Shown here piece after piece: positions 18,530 to 28,080 of a stretch of DNA of 64,000 bases. The notes beneath the pieces are model-generated. The model saw only the letters and a program-made list of their open reading frames with translations, was not told the origin of the DNA and did no database searches. The DNA lies in assembly GCA_937934295.1 (NCBI GenBank), contig CALHAI010000005.1, positions 1 through 64,000 of the forward strand, in the 5' to 3' direction. Source of the stretch: an uncultured Blastocatellia bacterium. GTDB taxonomy: Bacteria > Acidobacteriota > Blastocatellia > HR10. The translations under genes were made by a program, and so were the position numbers. Position 1 is the first letter of the stretch. Each line of letters begins with the position of its first letter.

Positions 18530-19354
18530 TCACGTTCCCGAGACGGGATTGATGAACTCCAAGCCTCCGTCAATTTGTAGGACTTGTCCGGTGATGAAAT
18601 CGGCCTGTGGGGAAGCCAGGAACACGATGGCCGAGGCCACGTCTTCTGGGTATCCGGGACGCCCGAAGGGCATCTGTCTGAGGATACGCTCGCGCACGTC
18701 TGGAGGAAGCCCGAGCCCAGGCGGAGCCCCCTTCCCCCGCGCGGACGTCAGACGCGTCTCGATGAATCCGGGCGCGACGGCATTGACGTTGACCAGAAAG
18801 GGTGCCAGCTCGCGAGCCGCCGCCTTGGTCAATCCAATCACGCCCGCCTTGGCCGCCGCATAATTAGCATTGCCCACGGTACCATAAATCCCGGCGATCG
18901 AGCTGACGTTGACGATCTTGCGATGCACGCGTTCGCCGCGTTGCTGATCGCGTCGGAACGCCTCGCGGAAATAAACGGCCGCCGCGCGCATGAGATAGAA
19001 TGTGCCGCGCAGCACAACGTCCAGGACGTGATTGAACTGCTCATCGGTCATGCGATGCAGCAGGGCGTCGGCCGTAATGCCCGCGTTATTAACCACGATG
19101 TCAAGCTGCCCGAACCGCGCGAGCGCGGCCTCCACAAGCGCCGGCGCCAGGTCCGCTTGCGCGACGCTGCCTAGGACGACGCTCGCTTGCCCGCCACGCT
19201 CGCGTACAAGCGCTTCGGTCTCGCGCGCCGGCTCCTCGTCCACATCGTTGATGAGGACGCGAGCGCCGAGCGCCGCAAGCGTCAACACTGTCGCCCGCCC
19301 GATCCCGCGCCCCGATCCTGTCACGACGGCGACCTTCCCGTCCAACGAGAGCAT
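18530..19354 (-). CDS. Short-chain dehydrogenase/reductase (FabG-like)
   Basis: This ~274-residue protein is a classical SDR. TGSGRGIGRA is the NAD(P)-binding loop, NNAG the structural motif, and NVSSIAGIYG with YAAAKAG the catalytic Ser-Tyr-Lys. The Asp in INDVDE after the second strand favours NAD(H). It likely oxidises a hydroxyl group on a CoA thioester. ATG 19354 has GGAGGGG upstream. It lies 14 bases after the acyl-CoA dehydrogenase. Confidence 0.92.
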   Translation of the reverse strand: MLSLDGKVAVVTGSGRGIGRATVLTLAALGARVLINDVDEEPARETEALVRERGGQASVVLGSVAQADLAPALVEAALARFGQLDIVVNNAGITADALLHRMTDEQFNHVLDVVLRGTFYLMRAAAVYFREAFRRDQQRGERVHRKIVNVSSIAGIYGTVGNANYAAAKAGVIGLTKAAARELAPFLVNVNAVAPGFIETRLTSARGKGAPPGLGLPPDVRERILRQMPFGRPGYPEDVASAIVFLASPQADFITGQVLQIDGGLEFINPVSGT

Positions 19355-19368
19355 CGCCCCTCCGACCG

Positions 19369-20574
19369 TCAATAACTCCGCGGCAGTCCCAGTCGCTCCC
19401 CGATGAAATTCAAGATCATCTCATCCGTGATCGGTCCGACGCGATGCAACCGCACATCGCGCCAATAGCGCTGCATGTCGTACTCGCGGCTGTAGCAATA
19501 CCCCCCCAGAATCTGCATCCCCATGTCCGCGATCTCGAATCCGAAGTTCGCCGCCACCAACTTCGCCATGTTCGCCTCCACCGCGCACTCCCGTCCCTGC
19601 GATTGCAGCCATGCCGCCTTGTACGTGATCAGCCGCGCCAACTCCAATTTCGTGCACATCCATGAGAGCTTGTGTTGAATCGCCTGAAATTGGCCGATCG
19701 GCTTCCCAAACGCCCGCCGCTCCTTAGCATACGCCAGCGCATCCTCGAACGCCCCTTGCGCCTCGCCCACGCACATGGCAGCCGTCAGAATCCGCTCCTC
19801 ATTCAGCATGCCGAACAGCTGATACATCCCCTTGTCCCGTTGCCCGAGCAAATTCTCCCCTGGGACCCAGACGCGATCGTAGAAGACCTCGAAGGATTGT
19901 GTGGCGCGGATGCCCACCTTCTCCAGTTTCCGCAGCGTGATCCCCGGACTTCGCCGATCCACGAGAAACGCCGAGATGCCGTCCACCCGCTTCGTCACAT
20001 TCTCGTTCGTTCGCGCGAAGACGATCAGATAGTCCGACACATGCGCTGCCGTCGTCCACACCTTCTGCCCGGTGATCACATACCCTTCTCTATCCTCAAC
20101 GGCACGCGTCTTCATAACTCCGGCTACGTCCGTCCCCCCGTCGGGCTCGGTCAACGAGATGGCGAACTTAATCCGCCCTTCGGCCAACTGCGGCAAAAAG
20201 CGCCGCTTCTGCTCCTCCGTCCCCACCAGAAGCAACGTCATCGCTCCGAAACAGGCCGACATCCAGAAGGTCAACGCGATGGCTCCACTGCGACGCGCCA
20301 ATTCCTCGGTCACGATGACCAAATCCACGATGTCCCCCCCAACCCCACCATAAGCCTCCGGGATGGGAAGTTGCAGAAACCCATATTCGGCGAGCTTCTG
20401 CCAGATGCGTTCGGGATATTCCTCCTTCTCATCCAACTCCCGCACGTATTCCCGCGGACACTCCCGCTCGACGAACGCCCGAATGTTCTGCCGCAACAGC
20501 TCCTTCTCCTTCCCGAAGTCGAAGCTCAGCCCCCCTTCGAGGGGGACGCTCCGCTCCGAATGATGAGCGACCAT
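19369..20574 (-). CDS. Acyl-CoA dehydrogenase family protein
   Basis: This ~401-residue protein is an acyl-CoA dehydrogenase with SLTEPDGGTDVAGV, TGQKVWTTAAHVSDYLIV and the C-terminal RDVRLHRVGPITDEM. The usual YEGT catalytic-base segment reads VGPIT, so a base elsewhere, as in some long-chain or branched-chain members, must act. FAD-dependent alpha,beta-desaturation of a CoA thioester with electrons passed to EtfBA is the expected role. ATG 20574 is chosen since AGGAGG lies eight bases upstream; GTG 20583 is an alternative. It heads the 8.7-20.6 kb block after tetR. Confidence 0.9.
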   Translation of the reverse strand: MVAHHSERSVPLEGGLSFDFGKEKELLRQNIRAFVERECPREYVRELDEKEEYPERIWQKLAEYGFLQLPIPEAYGGVGGDIVDLVIVTEELARRSGAIALTFWMSACFGAMTLLLVGTEEQKRRFLPQLAEGRIKFAISLTEPDGGTDVAGVMKTRAVEDREGYVITGQKVWTTAAHVSDYLIVFARTNENVTKRVDGISAFLVDRRSPGITLRKLEKVGIRATQSFEVFYDRVWVPGENLLGQRDKGMYQLFGMLNEERILTAAMCVGEAQGAFEDALAYAKERRAFGKPIGQFQAIQHKLSWMCTKLELARLITYKAAWLQSQGRECAVEANMAKLVAANFGFEIADMGMQILGGYCYSREYDMQRYWRDVRLHRVGPITDEMILNFIGERLGLPRSY

Positions 20575-20617
20575 ACGCTTCACCTCCTGAACTCAGAGAT
20601 CCTCTCTCCGGAGCCAC

Positions 20618-20643
20618 AGCCGCCCCGAGGCTCCTCGGCGGCT
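20618..20643 (-). terminator. Hairpin between tetR and acyl-CoA dehydrogenase
   Basis: Directly after the tetR stop codon the minus strand can form AGCCGCC/GGCGGCT with an inner GAG/CTC extension. No T tract follows, so it is a weak or bidirectional terminator, or an mRNA-stabilising hairpin. Confidence 0.3.
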
Positions 20644-20644
20644 C

Positions 20645-21325
20645 TCACCGCCGCACCGAGGAGCGTGCCTTCGCGGCTCTCTTCGTGCGACGCGGCGAGT
20701 TCGAGGCCGCCGAATCTCGCTTCACAATGCCGTCGAGGATGAGGCTCGTGAAGACAGTCGTGATCTGCTTCAATGTGAAGCCAAGATCAGGCCGATACCA
20801 CCGGTAGGCCCAATTGCACATCCCGAGGATCCCATAGACCGCCAATCGAGGGTCCAGCTCGCGGAAGACCCCGGCAGCCTGCCCTTCGCGAATGATCTCG
20901 ATGTACTGATTCTGAAATCGACGCATCCGCGCCAGGATGCGGCGCTGACGCCGTTCCGAGAGCGTATCGAATTCGTGCAGGAAGAGACCCACGGTCACTT
21001 GATCTCGAATGACGTACTCGATCTCAGCCTCGATGGCGCGGCGCAATTTCTCGATCGGATCGCGAGCCGAGGCGACCTTCTGCAAGAAGTAATCGTCGCC
21101 CTTTTTGATGACCTGATCGAGCGTGATGTAGAGGAGGTCCTCCTTGGAGTCGATGTAGTAGTAGAGCGACCCCTTGAGCATCCCCACTCGATCGGCGACG
21201 TCCTGCATCGTCGTCGCATGGTACCCCTTCTCGTAGAATAACTCGGCGGCAGCTCTCAGGATGTCCTCGAACCGATTCCCCCCTCCGGGAGCGCGTCTCC
21301 GCACGCGTTCTCTTGCGGTGACCAC
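20645..21325 (-). CDS. TetR-family transcriptional regulator
   Basis: This ~226-residue protein has an N-terminal TetR helix-turn-helix (ILRAAAELFYEKGYHATTM, then DVADRVGMLKGSLYYYI) and an all-helical ligand domain. The C-terminus is basic (RRTKRAAKARSSVRR). GTG 21325 is the likely start because GGAGG lies seven bases upstream. It stands in the middle of the catabolic cluster between the old-yellow-enzyme and acyl-CoA dehydrogenase genes, and it is the only regulator seen in 54 kb. It is therefore the best candidate to bind the three CAAACGnnCGTTTG palindromes; probable ligands are CoA thioesters of the pathway. That pairing is inference. Confidence 0.9.
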   Translation of the reverse strand: MVTARERVRRRAPGGGNRFEDILRAAAELFYEKGYHATTMQDVADRVGMLKGSLYYYIDSKEDLLYITLDQVIKKGDDYFLQKVASARDPIEKLRRAIEAEIEYVIRDQVTVGLFLHEFDTLSERRQRRILARMRRFQNQYIEIIREGQAAGVFRELDPRLAVYGILGMCNWAYRWYRPDLGFTLKQITTVFTSLILDGIVKRDSAASNSPRRTKRAAKARSSVRR

Positions 21326-21446
21326 CGTTGTACCTCCTTCCACAGAGATTCCCAACGCTTCAAGCTTGCCTCACCCCGCTTGCTCCCGGCAAGCCCTCGG
21401 GTGTCGAAGAAATCGCTGAGACCACCATGCATCAGCCTCTCCCAGA

Positions 21447-23357
21447 TCAGAGCTTCGCCGCCAGATGAGCACCCTGTGCCACGGCATCCAAGATCGTCCC
21501 CGGACGGACGCAATCTCCGATCCGATAGACGGGCACGGGGAACTCCTCTTCTAAGCAGAAGGCCATCTCGTCGCTCGGCCGATAGCCCATGGCCAGGACG
21601 ACGGAATCACACGGCAGGATCACGTCCTGATCCCGTTCATCCAGAGCGATGGCGCGCCCCTCTTCGATCCGCGCGATACGATGTCGCGTCAGCAACTGCA
21701 CGCCCGCCTTCTTGAACTCGTAGTACAGCCATCGGCGAGTGATCGCTTCGATTCCCTGCCCGATGTGCGAGAGGAGCTCCAGGATCGTGATCTCATGACC
21801 GCGATGCAGCAGATATTCGGCCACGTCACATCCTGTCCCCCCTCCACCGACGATCACCACACGATGGCCGATCGAAGCGCGATCAAGCAGCACCTCTTCG
21901 GCGATGGCCACTATCGGGAGGTCAGCCCCCGGCAGCGGGGGAATCGTCGGCACGCTCCCTGTGGCCAAGACGACGACATCGGGATGCAGCCCGAGCAGCT
22001 CCTCGCGCCCCAGTGTTACCCCCAGCTCCACTCGAACGCGATGTTTCTCGATCTGTCGGATCAAATATGCCGTGAACCGATGGATCTCCTTCTTCGACGG
22101 CGCCGCCGCCGACACGTGTAATTTCCCCCCCAACCGCCCTTCCTTCTCGAAGAGCCACACCTCATGCCCGCGCTCGGCTGCCACACGCGCGGCTTCCAGT
22201 CCAGCCGGCCCTCCCCCAATGATGAGGATGCGTTTGCGCTGCCGCGCCGGTCGAATCTGAAAGATGAATTCTTCCCCCAGCTCGGCGTTGACCGTGCATC
22301 GCGCTTCCAGCGCCCGCGAGACGAAGTCCACACAGTAGTTGCACGAGATGCACGGACGAATATCCTCGACGCGACGCTCGATCACCTTCTTCGCCCACTC
22401 GGGATCGGCGATGAGGCCGCGCCCGATCGCGATGAGATCGGCCTTCCCCTCCTGCAGGACGCGCTCAGCCACTTCCACATCGTGCAGGCGACCGACGGCG
22501 ATGATGGGGATGCGCACGGCGGATTTGATCGCGGCGGCATCCTCAACGAGGTACCCCTTGGGCATGAACATGGGCGCCATGATGTAATGGAGCGTCTGCC
22601 AATTCCCCGCCGAGACGCTGATCGAGCTGACGCCCGCCTGCTCCAAATGCCGCGCGATCTCACACGTCTCCGTAAGCGTCAAGCCATCGGGCACATACTC
22701 CTGCCCCGAGAGCCGAACCTGAATGGGGAAATCCGCCCCCACCCGCTCCGTAATCCCCGCGATGATCTCCAGGAGGAATCGGAGTCGCCCCTCCAAAGAA
22801 CCGCCGTACGCATCCTCGCGACGATTCGACGCCGGCGAGAGGAACTCACCGATCAAGTATCCATGCGCGCCGTGAAGTTCCACGAAGTCGAATCCCGCCT
22901 CGCGCGCGCGTCGCGCTCCCTCCACGAACTCCCCTACCACGAACCGAATCTCCTCCGGGGTGAGCACGTGCGGGATCGGTCCCTTAGATGAGATCGGGAT
23001 GGGCGAAGGCGCGATCGGCGTGCCGAGCGTCGTCTGCCGCCCCATGTGGTTCAACTGCAGACCGACGACGACATCGTACGGCTTGAGCGCGCGCACGAGC
23101 CGCCGCAGCCCCTCGATATACCGATCGTCGTGAATCCGCAGCTCGGGCCCCACGCCGACAACATCGGGATCCACGATGCAATTCTCGACGACGATCATGC
23201 CGACGCCGCTCTGAGCTCGTCGCAGGTAATACCGGATCATTCGATCGGAGACTGTACCATCCTCATGGGCATATCCCATCCCCATTGGGGGCATGACGAG
23301 GCGATTCTTCACCTTCAGACCGCTGAACGTGATGGGCTCCAGGAGCTTCAGACTCAT
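21447..23357 (-). CDS. Old yellow enzyme / 2,4-dienoyl-CoA reductase-like Fe-S flavoprotein
   Basis: This 636-residue protein has the layout of 2,4-dienoyl-CoA reductase and bile-acid BaiCD/BaiH. It has an FMN TIM barrel (PPMGMGYAHEDG, HGAHGYLIGEFLSPASNRR), a 4Fe-4S site (CISCNYCVD, with a later Cys) near 340, and a C-terminal FAD/NAD(P) part (IIGGGPAGLEAARVA, VIVGGGGTGCDVAE). It should reduce a conjugated double bond or enone with NAD(P)H. It starts at ATG 23357, overlapping the CoA-transferase-like beta gene by four bases. BaiCD-like context supports an alicyclic substrate. Confidence 0.92.
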   Translation of the reverse strand: MSLKLLEPITFSGLKVKNRLVMPPMGMGYAHEDGTVSDRMIRYYLRRAQSGVGMIVVENCIVDPDVVGVGPELRIHDDRYIEGLRRLVRALKPYDVVVGLQLNHMGRQTTLGTPIAPSPIPISSKGPIPHVLTPEEIRFVVGEFVEGARRAREAGFDFVELHGAHGYLIGEFLSPASNRREDAYGGSLEGRLRFLLEIIAGITERVGADFPIQVRLSGQEYVPDGLTLTETCEIARHLEQAGVSSISVSAGNWQTLHYIMAPMFMPKGYLVEDAAAIKSAVRIPIIAVGRLHDVEVAERVLQEGKADLIAIGRGLIADPEWAKKVIERRVEDIRPCISCNYCVDFVSRALEARCTVNAELGEEFIFQIRPARQRKRILIIGGGPAGLEAARVAAERGHEVWLFEKEGRLGGKLHVSAAAPSKKEIHRFTAYLIRQIEKHRVRVELGVTLGREELLGLHPDVVVLATGSVPTIPPLPGADLPIVAIAEEVLLDRASIGHRVVIVGGGGTGCDVAEYLLHRGHEITILELLSHIGQGIEAITRRWLYYEFKKAGVQLLTRHRIARIEEGRAIALDERDQDVILPCDSVVLAMGYRPSDEMAFCLEEEFPVPVYRIGDCVRPGTILDAVAQGAHLAAKL

Positions 23358-24151
23358 GTTCGCAACATCCCCTCCACATCAATCCGTTCACGCAGCACCC
23401 GCAGTTCCTCCACCGTCGGCGGCTCGGTCTCCGGAACGATGTCCGGGACGATCAGCTCAAATCCCGTGTTCCGCACCACATCGTCCACGGTCACGCCGGG
23501 ATGGACCGATTTGAGGCGCATCCGCTTGGTCTGCGGCTCGAAATCCATGAGGCACAGCGGTGTGATGCAGTAGGTCGGTCCGTTGTCGGGAAGGCCCAAC
23601 CGTCGGCGCCCATCGGCCCCCCCTTCACCCCATCCCACCGTCGAGATGAAGTCACACTTCTCAACGAAGATGCGACGATCGTGAGATTGAACGTAGAGGT
23701 AATAGCGATCCACATAATGAGCCATCGAGGTCGTACCGATGGCCCCGGGCCCGCGAAACGTCAGACGCCGATAGTCCTTGCCGACGCCGATGAGGTTCGA
23801 GTTGCCGTACGGATCAATTTGGAGTGCCCCGACGACGAACATGTTGGAGACCAAGCGCGGGTTCTCTTGAAAATCGTCGTGCAAGACATAGGCTTCAGCC
23901 CACTTCGCCGGACGGAAATCGGTCACCGTATAGAACGGCTCCATCTTCGGCTCCTTGAGTACGTTCGTGAACGTCATGACCATATAGAGCCGAACGTTGG
24001 GGCAATAGAGCAGGTGTGCGAGCAAGATCCCAGCGCGCGGCACATGGAGTCCGGCCCCGACGGCCACGCGCTCGCCGTCGCGCACCTGACGGGCAATGAA
24101 CGCCGCAATCAGCTCCTTCGTCGTGAAGTCCTTTGCGTATGCTTTTGCCAC
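23354..24151 (-). CDS. CoA-transferase-like beta subunit (IpdB-like)
   Basis: This 265-residue protein is the beta subunit of a glutaconate CoA-transferase-family enzyme, with VAVGAGLHVPRAGILLAH, IDPYGNSNLIGVG and VHPGVTVDDVVRNTGFEL. The segment that holds the catalytic Glu in real transferases reads MVMTFTNVLKEP here, lacking it at the expected place. A hydrolase role like IpdAB in steroid ring opening is therefore possible. It starts with GTG 24151, a few bases after its alpha partner. Confidence 0.85.
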   Translation of the reverse strand: MAKAYAKDFTTKELIAAFIARQVRDGERVAVGAGLHVPRAGILLAHLLYCPNVRLYMVMTFTNVLKEPKMEPFYTVTDFRPAKWAEAYVLHDDFQENPRLVSNMFVVGALQIDPYGNSNLIGVGKDYRRLTFRGPGAIGTTSMAHYVDRYYLYVQSHDRRIFVEKCDFISTVGWGEGGADGRRRLGLPDNGPTYCITPLCLMDFEPQTKRMRLKSVHPGVTVDDVVRNTGFELIVPDIVPETEPPTVEELRVLRERIDVEGMLRT

Positions 24152-24154
24152 GGC

Positions 24155-25054
24155 CTAATACTCGTGCAAGGAGATGAGTCGTTTGATCCCGATAACTTCC
24201 AGATAATCGGCGTGTGTTTCCGGCTCCAAGACATATCTCCGAAGATAAGCGTCGAAGGGGCCACGGTCGCCGTGCTTGGCATAGGTCATTGCCGCGGCGA
24301 CGTACTCGCGCAGATGCTCGGCGTCCTCGATGTAGTAGCCCGGCGCGGCGAATGGATGTGACCCATAGGGCGCGCGCACAACAGCGTCCACACCATAGAG
24401 CGACGTCGCCAACGGGTTCCTCCGCACCTCTTCGTTAGGGATGATCCGTTCGACCTGAACGATCGTCCGATCCGCCGCGCGCCAGAGGGCGCGATCGCCG
24501 AACCCCGTCCCGATGTGCTGGACGTTCCCATAAGGATCGGCATGGGCGGCGTAGATGATGGCGATGTCGGGCTTGATAGCCGGGATAGCGAGAAGCGGCT
24601 CGCCCGTGATCGGATCGGTGAAGACCTTGATGTCCGGATTGACCTCGGGGAAAGAGGTGCCGATCCCAGCCTTCCACGGCGTGAAGGGCAAGCGCTGAGC
24701 GGCCGCGCGCAAGGCGCAATAGTACATCCCCTCATCGCACTCCCAGACTTCCAGCTCCCCATGCTCGACAGCTGCGCGAAACATCGGAGCGACCGGACAG
24801 TAGTGTTCGCCCCCCATGTAGGCCGTCACAAGCTTCCGGACGCACCCGGCCCCAATGAGTAGATCCAGATCCAAGCCGCCAGAAGCCGGTCCGATGACGG
24901 TGAGCCCCCTCACTCCACGCCGGATGATCTGACGAACGATCGCCATCGGATGACTGGAGTTGATGAATCCCCCGATGGCGATCGTCATCCCATCGCGAAT
25001 CCACGAAGCCGCTTCCCGTTCGTCTATGACCAGCGATTTCCGTTCCAGAGCCAT
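24155..25054 (-). CDS. CoA-transferase-like alpha subunit (IpdA-like)
   Basis: This ~299-residue protein is the alpha partner. Family features are DGMTIAIGGFINSSHPMA, LDLDLLIGAGCVRKLV, HADPYGNVQHIGTG, and FRAAVEHGELEVWE. ATG 25054 is preferred; an in-frame TTG at 25072 overlaps the upstream stop. It probably forms an alpha2-beta2 enzyme with the next gene. Whether it transfers CoA or hydrolyses a carbon-carbon bond cannot be told from sequence alone. Confidence 0.85.
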   Translation of the reverse strand: MALERKSLVIDEREAASWIRDGMTIAIGGFINSSHPMAIVRQIIRRGVRGLTVIGPASGGLDLDLLIGAGCVRKLVTAYMGGEHYCPVAPMFRAAVEHGELEVWECDEGMYYCALRAAAQRLPFTPWKAGIGTSFPEVNPDIKVFTDPITGEPLLAIPAIKPDIAIIYAAHADPYGNVQHIGTGFGDRALWRAADRTIVQVERIIPNEEVRRNPLATSLYGVDAVVRAPYGSHPFAAPGYYIEDAEHLREYVAAAMTYAKHGDRGPFDAYLRRYVLEPETHADYLEVIGIKRLISLHEY

Positions 25055-25068
25055 CGCGACCCGCTCGC

Positions 25069-26466
25069 TCAATAGTGCCAGGAATCCTTGAACTCCGGGA
25101 TGCGAAAACCCAAGACCTGCTCAACGCACGTCAGGGCAGCACGCGCTGCACGATCCACGCCGATGCCCCGCGAGCGGAAGGTCTCCGAAGCGAAGAGCAA
25201 GCCCTCGATGTTCGGCACTCGATAATCGGGCCGATACCGACCGACCAAACACGGCTTCTGAATGACGCCGAACGGCGGATGCGCTACTAAGTGGCGCTTC
25301 TTCCAAATGATGTTCTTCGGCGTGAACGTATCGGGATACATGGCGGCCAAGTCGCGTTCGGCCTCCGCGAACTTTTGCTCGACCCATTCCCGATCCCGCA
25401 GTCCTTGAAACGCGAACCCACAGTTGAACAGATGTTTCCCCTCGGGAGCCGTCGTCGGATCCATCCCTGAGGTCAAGAATGCCCATCCAGGCAGCCGGCT
25501 GTAAGGTGCCTCGAACCACACGGCCAGCTCCGTGAGCGATATGCCCGTGTAGATCGGCTCATGAGAGGCGACATAGAGGCCCAGCCAGCAGACGCGGAAC
25601 TGGTCCTGCGCCAAGAGCTTCACCTGCGCCACAAACCAATCGGGCAGGTCCCGCTCCCATACGACGTCCAAGACGGTCCACACGGGCAACGTGCAAATGA
25701 CGGCTTCCGCTTCCACATACTCCAAGTTGAAGGCTTCCGTCGGAATGGCTTTCTGAACCGGCTCGAGCGCGACGGCGACGACCCGCCCATTCTCGATCAC
25801 GACGCGATGCGCGCGCGTCCGCAGCCGAATCTCCCCGCCATGCTCACGGATCACTTCGGCAAGGGTGTGAAACAAGCCATCCCATCCGCCGACGGGCCAG
25901 AAGGAGTAGCCGGCCATCCGCTTCTCCTGATAGTGCATCTTGCGGACGTAGAGATTATCGCTGGCTGAGTGATCGTACCACTTCTCGGTGAGACATTCGG
26001 CCATGGCGAGGTACTCGAACAGCTCAATGACACCCTCGCTGCGCGTGTGCTCCAAAAGCCACGTCCGAAGCGGAAGATGGTCATACCGATCGAACTCTGC
26101 GAACTCGGTCTCGCAGAGGATGCGGATGACCCTCTTCAATTCGCTTCTGTCCACGCGGTAGCGCTCTTGGATAGGACGCCATCGTCCCTCGCCGTTGTCC
26201 CAAAACGGGAGCCCCTGATTGACGACGCCGTGCTCGAGCTTCTTCCCGAGGAACTCGAAGATGCGGGTGATGCCCGATCCACTGTCTTCGAGCAGATGCC
26301 CGCCGAGGTTGAGCCGATATCCCTCATACGGGATGGCCATAGCGCGTCCGCCCAGATGGACATCGCGCTCGAGGACAAGGATCTTCTTCCCGAACTTGGC
26401 CAGCAGTGCGCCGGCCGTCAATCCGGCCGCCCCGGCCCCGATGATGACGACATCATACTTCGCCAT
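25069..26466 (-). CDS. FAD-dependent oxidoreductase (phytoene desaturase/amine oxidase fold)
   Basis: This ~465-residue protein starts with a dinucleotide-binding motif (VVIIGAGAAGLTAGALLAKF) followed by LGGRA and ends with the family's second FAD contact (LLFASETFRSRGIGVDRA). It resembles NAD(P)/FAD proteins of the phytoene-desaturase group, which desaturate or isomerise isoprenoid-like chains or rings. ATG 26466 is chosen for the GGGAGAGGG upstream; a longer frame overlaps the dehydrogenase. It lies between an acyl-CoA dehydrogenase and a CoA-transferase-like pair. Ketosteroid-dehydrogenase-like ring desaturation is one possibility. Confidence 0.85.
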   Translation of the reverse strand: MAKYDVVIIGAGAAGLTAGALLAKFGKKILVLERDVHLGGRAMAIPYEGYRLNLGGHLLEDSGSGITRIFEFLGKKLEHGVVNQGLPFWDNGEGRWRPIQERYRVDRSELKRVIRILCETEFAEFDRYDHLPLRTWLLEHTRSEGVIELFEYLAMAECLTEKWYDHSASDNLYVRKMHYQEKRMAGYSFWPVGGWDGLFHTLAEVIREHGGEIRLRTRAHRVVIENGRVVAVALEPVQKAIPTEAFNLEYVEAEAVICTLPVWTVLDVVWERDLPDWFVAQVKLLAQDQFRVCWLGLYVASHEPIYTGISLTELAVWFEAPYSRLPGWAFLTSGMDPTTAPEGKHLFNCGFAFQGLRDREWVEQKFAEAERDLAAMYPDTFTPKNIIWKKRHLVAHPPFGVIQKPCLVGRYRPDYRVPNIEGLLFASETFRSRGIGVDRAARAALTCVEQVLGFRIPEFKDSWHY

Positions 26467-26482
26467 AGGATGCGCCCTCTCC

Positions 26483-27631
26483 CTATCGATAGCCCAACGC
26501 ATATTCGGCGATGAGCACGCGGTGTAGCTCGTTGACCCCTTCGACGATCTGAAAGACCTTGGCGTCGCGATAGTGCCGACTGACGGGATATTCGGCCGAG
26601 CATCCGTAAGCGCCAAAGATCTGGACAGCATGCGTGGCAGCCATGAGCGCCACATCCGTCGCCACCATCTTGGCGATCGACGCCTCGCGACGCACATCGG
26701 GAACCCCTTGGTCCTTGAGCCACGCCAATCGGTAAGTCAGATAGCGCGCGCTCTCGATCCCCACGATCATATCGGTGATCTTGGACTGTACGAGCTGGAA
26801 CTTCCCGATGGGTTGACCGAAGACCACGCGTTCGCGCGCGTACGCGATGACTTCGTCCAAACACGCTTGGGCCATCCCGACGGCGCGCGCGGCCACGCCC
26901 AACCGTCCGTTCTCCACCGCGCACATGGCGACGCGAAATCCCTCGCCCTCTTCGCCGATCCGATTCTCGACCGGAACTCGGCAGTCCTCGAAGACCACCT
27001 CGCCTGTGCAGAGGGGGCGAAATCCCAACTTGTGCTTATACGGTCGGAACGTCATTCCCGGCGTCCCCCGCTCGACAATGAACGCGCAAATCCCTTTGTG
27101 CCCGAGGCCCCGATCGAGCGTGGCAAACGTCAGCACCCAACTGCACACGTCGAGGAAGCTGATCCATGCCTTCGCCCCGTTGAGGACATAGTATTTCCCA
27201 TCCCGTCGGCACGTCGTGCGCATGGCGGCGACGTCCGTACCCGATCCCGGCTCGGTGAGCGCTACGGAGGCGAACACCTCACCTTGTGCAAGGGGCTTCA
27301 GATACTTCTGCTTTTGCTCCTCCGTCCCATAGCGAAGGATCGCCGAGCCGGCCAATCCACTGGGGAAGGAGAGCGCGCAGCCAATGACTTGACAGACGCG
27401 TGAGACCTCCTCGATGAGGAGCGTATAGGTGACGTGGTCCAGACCGGCGCCCCCGTACTCGACCGGGATGACCCCACCCATGTACCCCTGCGCTGCCGCC
27501 CTCTTGACGATCTCAATGGGGAACCGCTCCTCCTGATCATACGCGGCCACATAGGGCGCGATCTCCCGAAGGGAGAATTCTCGCACGGCCTTTTTGATCT
27601 GCAACTGCTCCTCGGTGAATCCGAAATCCAT
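26483..27631 (-). CDS. Acyl-CoA dehydrogenase
   Basis: This 382-residue protein is a full-length acyl-CoA dehydrogenase. ALTEPGSGTDVAAM and NGAKAWISFLDVCSWVLTF bind flavin and substrate, and the C-terminal RDAKVFQIVEGVNELHR carries the canonical Glu base (VEG). It should introduce a double bond next to the CoA thioester and pass electrons to EtfBA. GGAGGGAGGGG precedes ATG 27631. It lies 16 bases after the DUF35 gene in the same operon. Confidence 0.94.
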   Translation of the reverse strand: MDFGFTEEQLQIKKAVREFSLREIAPYVAAYDQEERFPIEIVKRAAAQGYMGGVIPVEYGGAGLDHVTYTLLIEEVSRVCQVIGCALSFPSGLAGSAILRYGTEEQKQKYLKPLAQGEVFASVALTEPGSGTDVAAMRTTCRRDGKYYVLNGAKAWISFLDVCSWVLTFATLDRGLGHKGICAFIVERGTPGMTFRPYKHKLGFRPLCTGEVVFEDCRVPVENRIGEEGEGFRVAMCAVENGRLGVAARAVGMAQACLDEVIAYARERVVFGQPIGKFQLVQSKITDMIVGIESARYLTYRLAWLKDQGVPDVRREASIAKMVATDVALMAATHAVQIFGAYGCSAEYPVSRHYRDAKVFQIVEGVNELHRVLIAEYALGYR

Positions 27632-27647
27632 CGTCCCCCTCCCTCCA

Positions 27648-28079
27648 TCAGGTGAGGCTCTTCGATCTCACCGGGGCGAAATAGGCGATGTCCAGGATGC
27701 TCCCCGTTCGATCTTCGCGCCATACGGCGCGAACACGGACCACACGTTCCAGCTCAGTCGGCTCTACTTCGCCGAGACGATGCACGAGGTGACTATCTGC
27801 TCCATCCAGCCGAATGAGGCCGAAGATCTCCGGAGGCTTTGCGGGTCGCACCGTGTAACTCACCAATTCTCCTTCGTCGGACAGCTCCAGCCATTCGGCG
27901 ATCTCTCGCCAGCATCGCCCGCAAAATCCAAGTGGCGGAACATACACGCGCCCACATCCCTCGCATCGCGTTGCCCAAATGCGACGCTCCGCGAGTCCCA
28001 GAAGAAAGCGCGATATCGCCCGACCCGCCGTATACCGGAAAGGGATACGAATCTTCTGTCGAACGATCCACTCATCCAT
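27648..28079 (-). CDS. DUF35 Zn-ribbon/OB-fold protein (acyl-CoA associated)
   Basis: This ~143-residue protein has the DUF35 layout: an N-terminal helix, a Zn ribbon (CEGCG and CGRCW), then an OB fold (GELVSYTVRP). DUF35 proteins bind thiolase-like enzymes such as Ltp2 and deliver or gate the acyl-CoA. GAGGG precedes ATG 28079. It is followed upstream by a second DUF35 gene and two thiolase-like genes, suggesting matched pairs. Confidence 0.9.
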   Translation of the reverse strand: MDEWIVRQKIRIPFRYTAGRAISRFLLGLAERRIWATRCEGCGRVYVPPLGFCGRCWREIAEWLELSDEGELVSYTVRPAKPPEIFGLIRLDGADSHLVHRLGEVEPTELERVVRVRAVWREDRTGSILDIAYFAPVRSKSLT

Positions 28080-28080
28080 C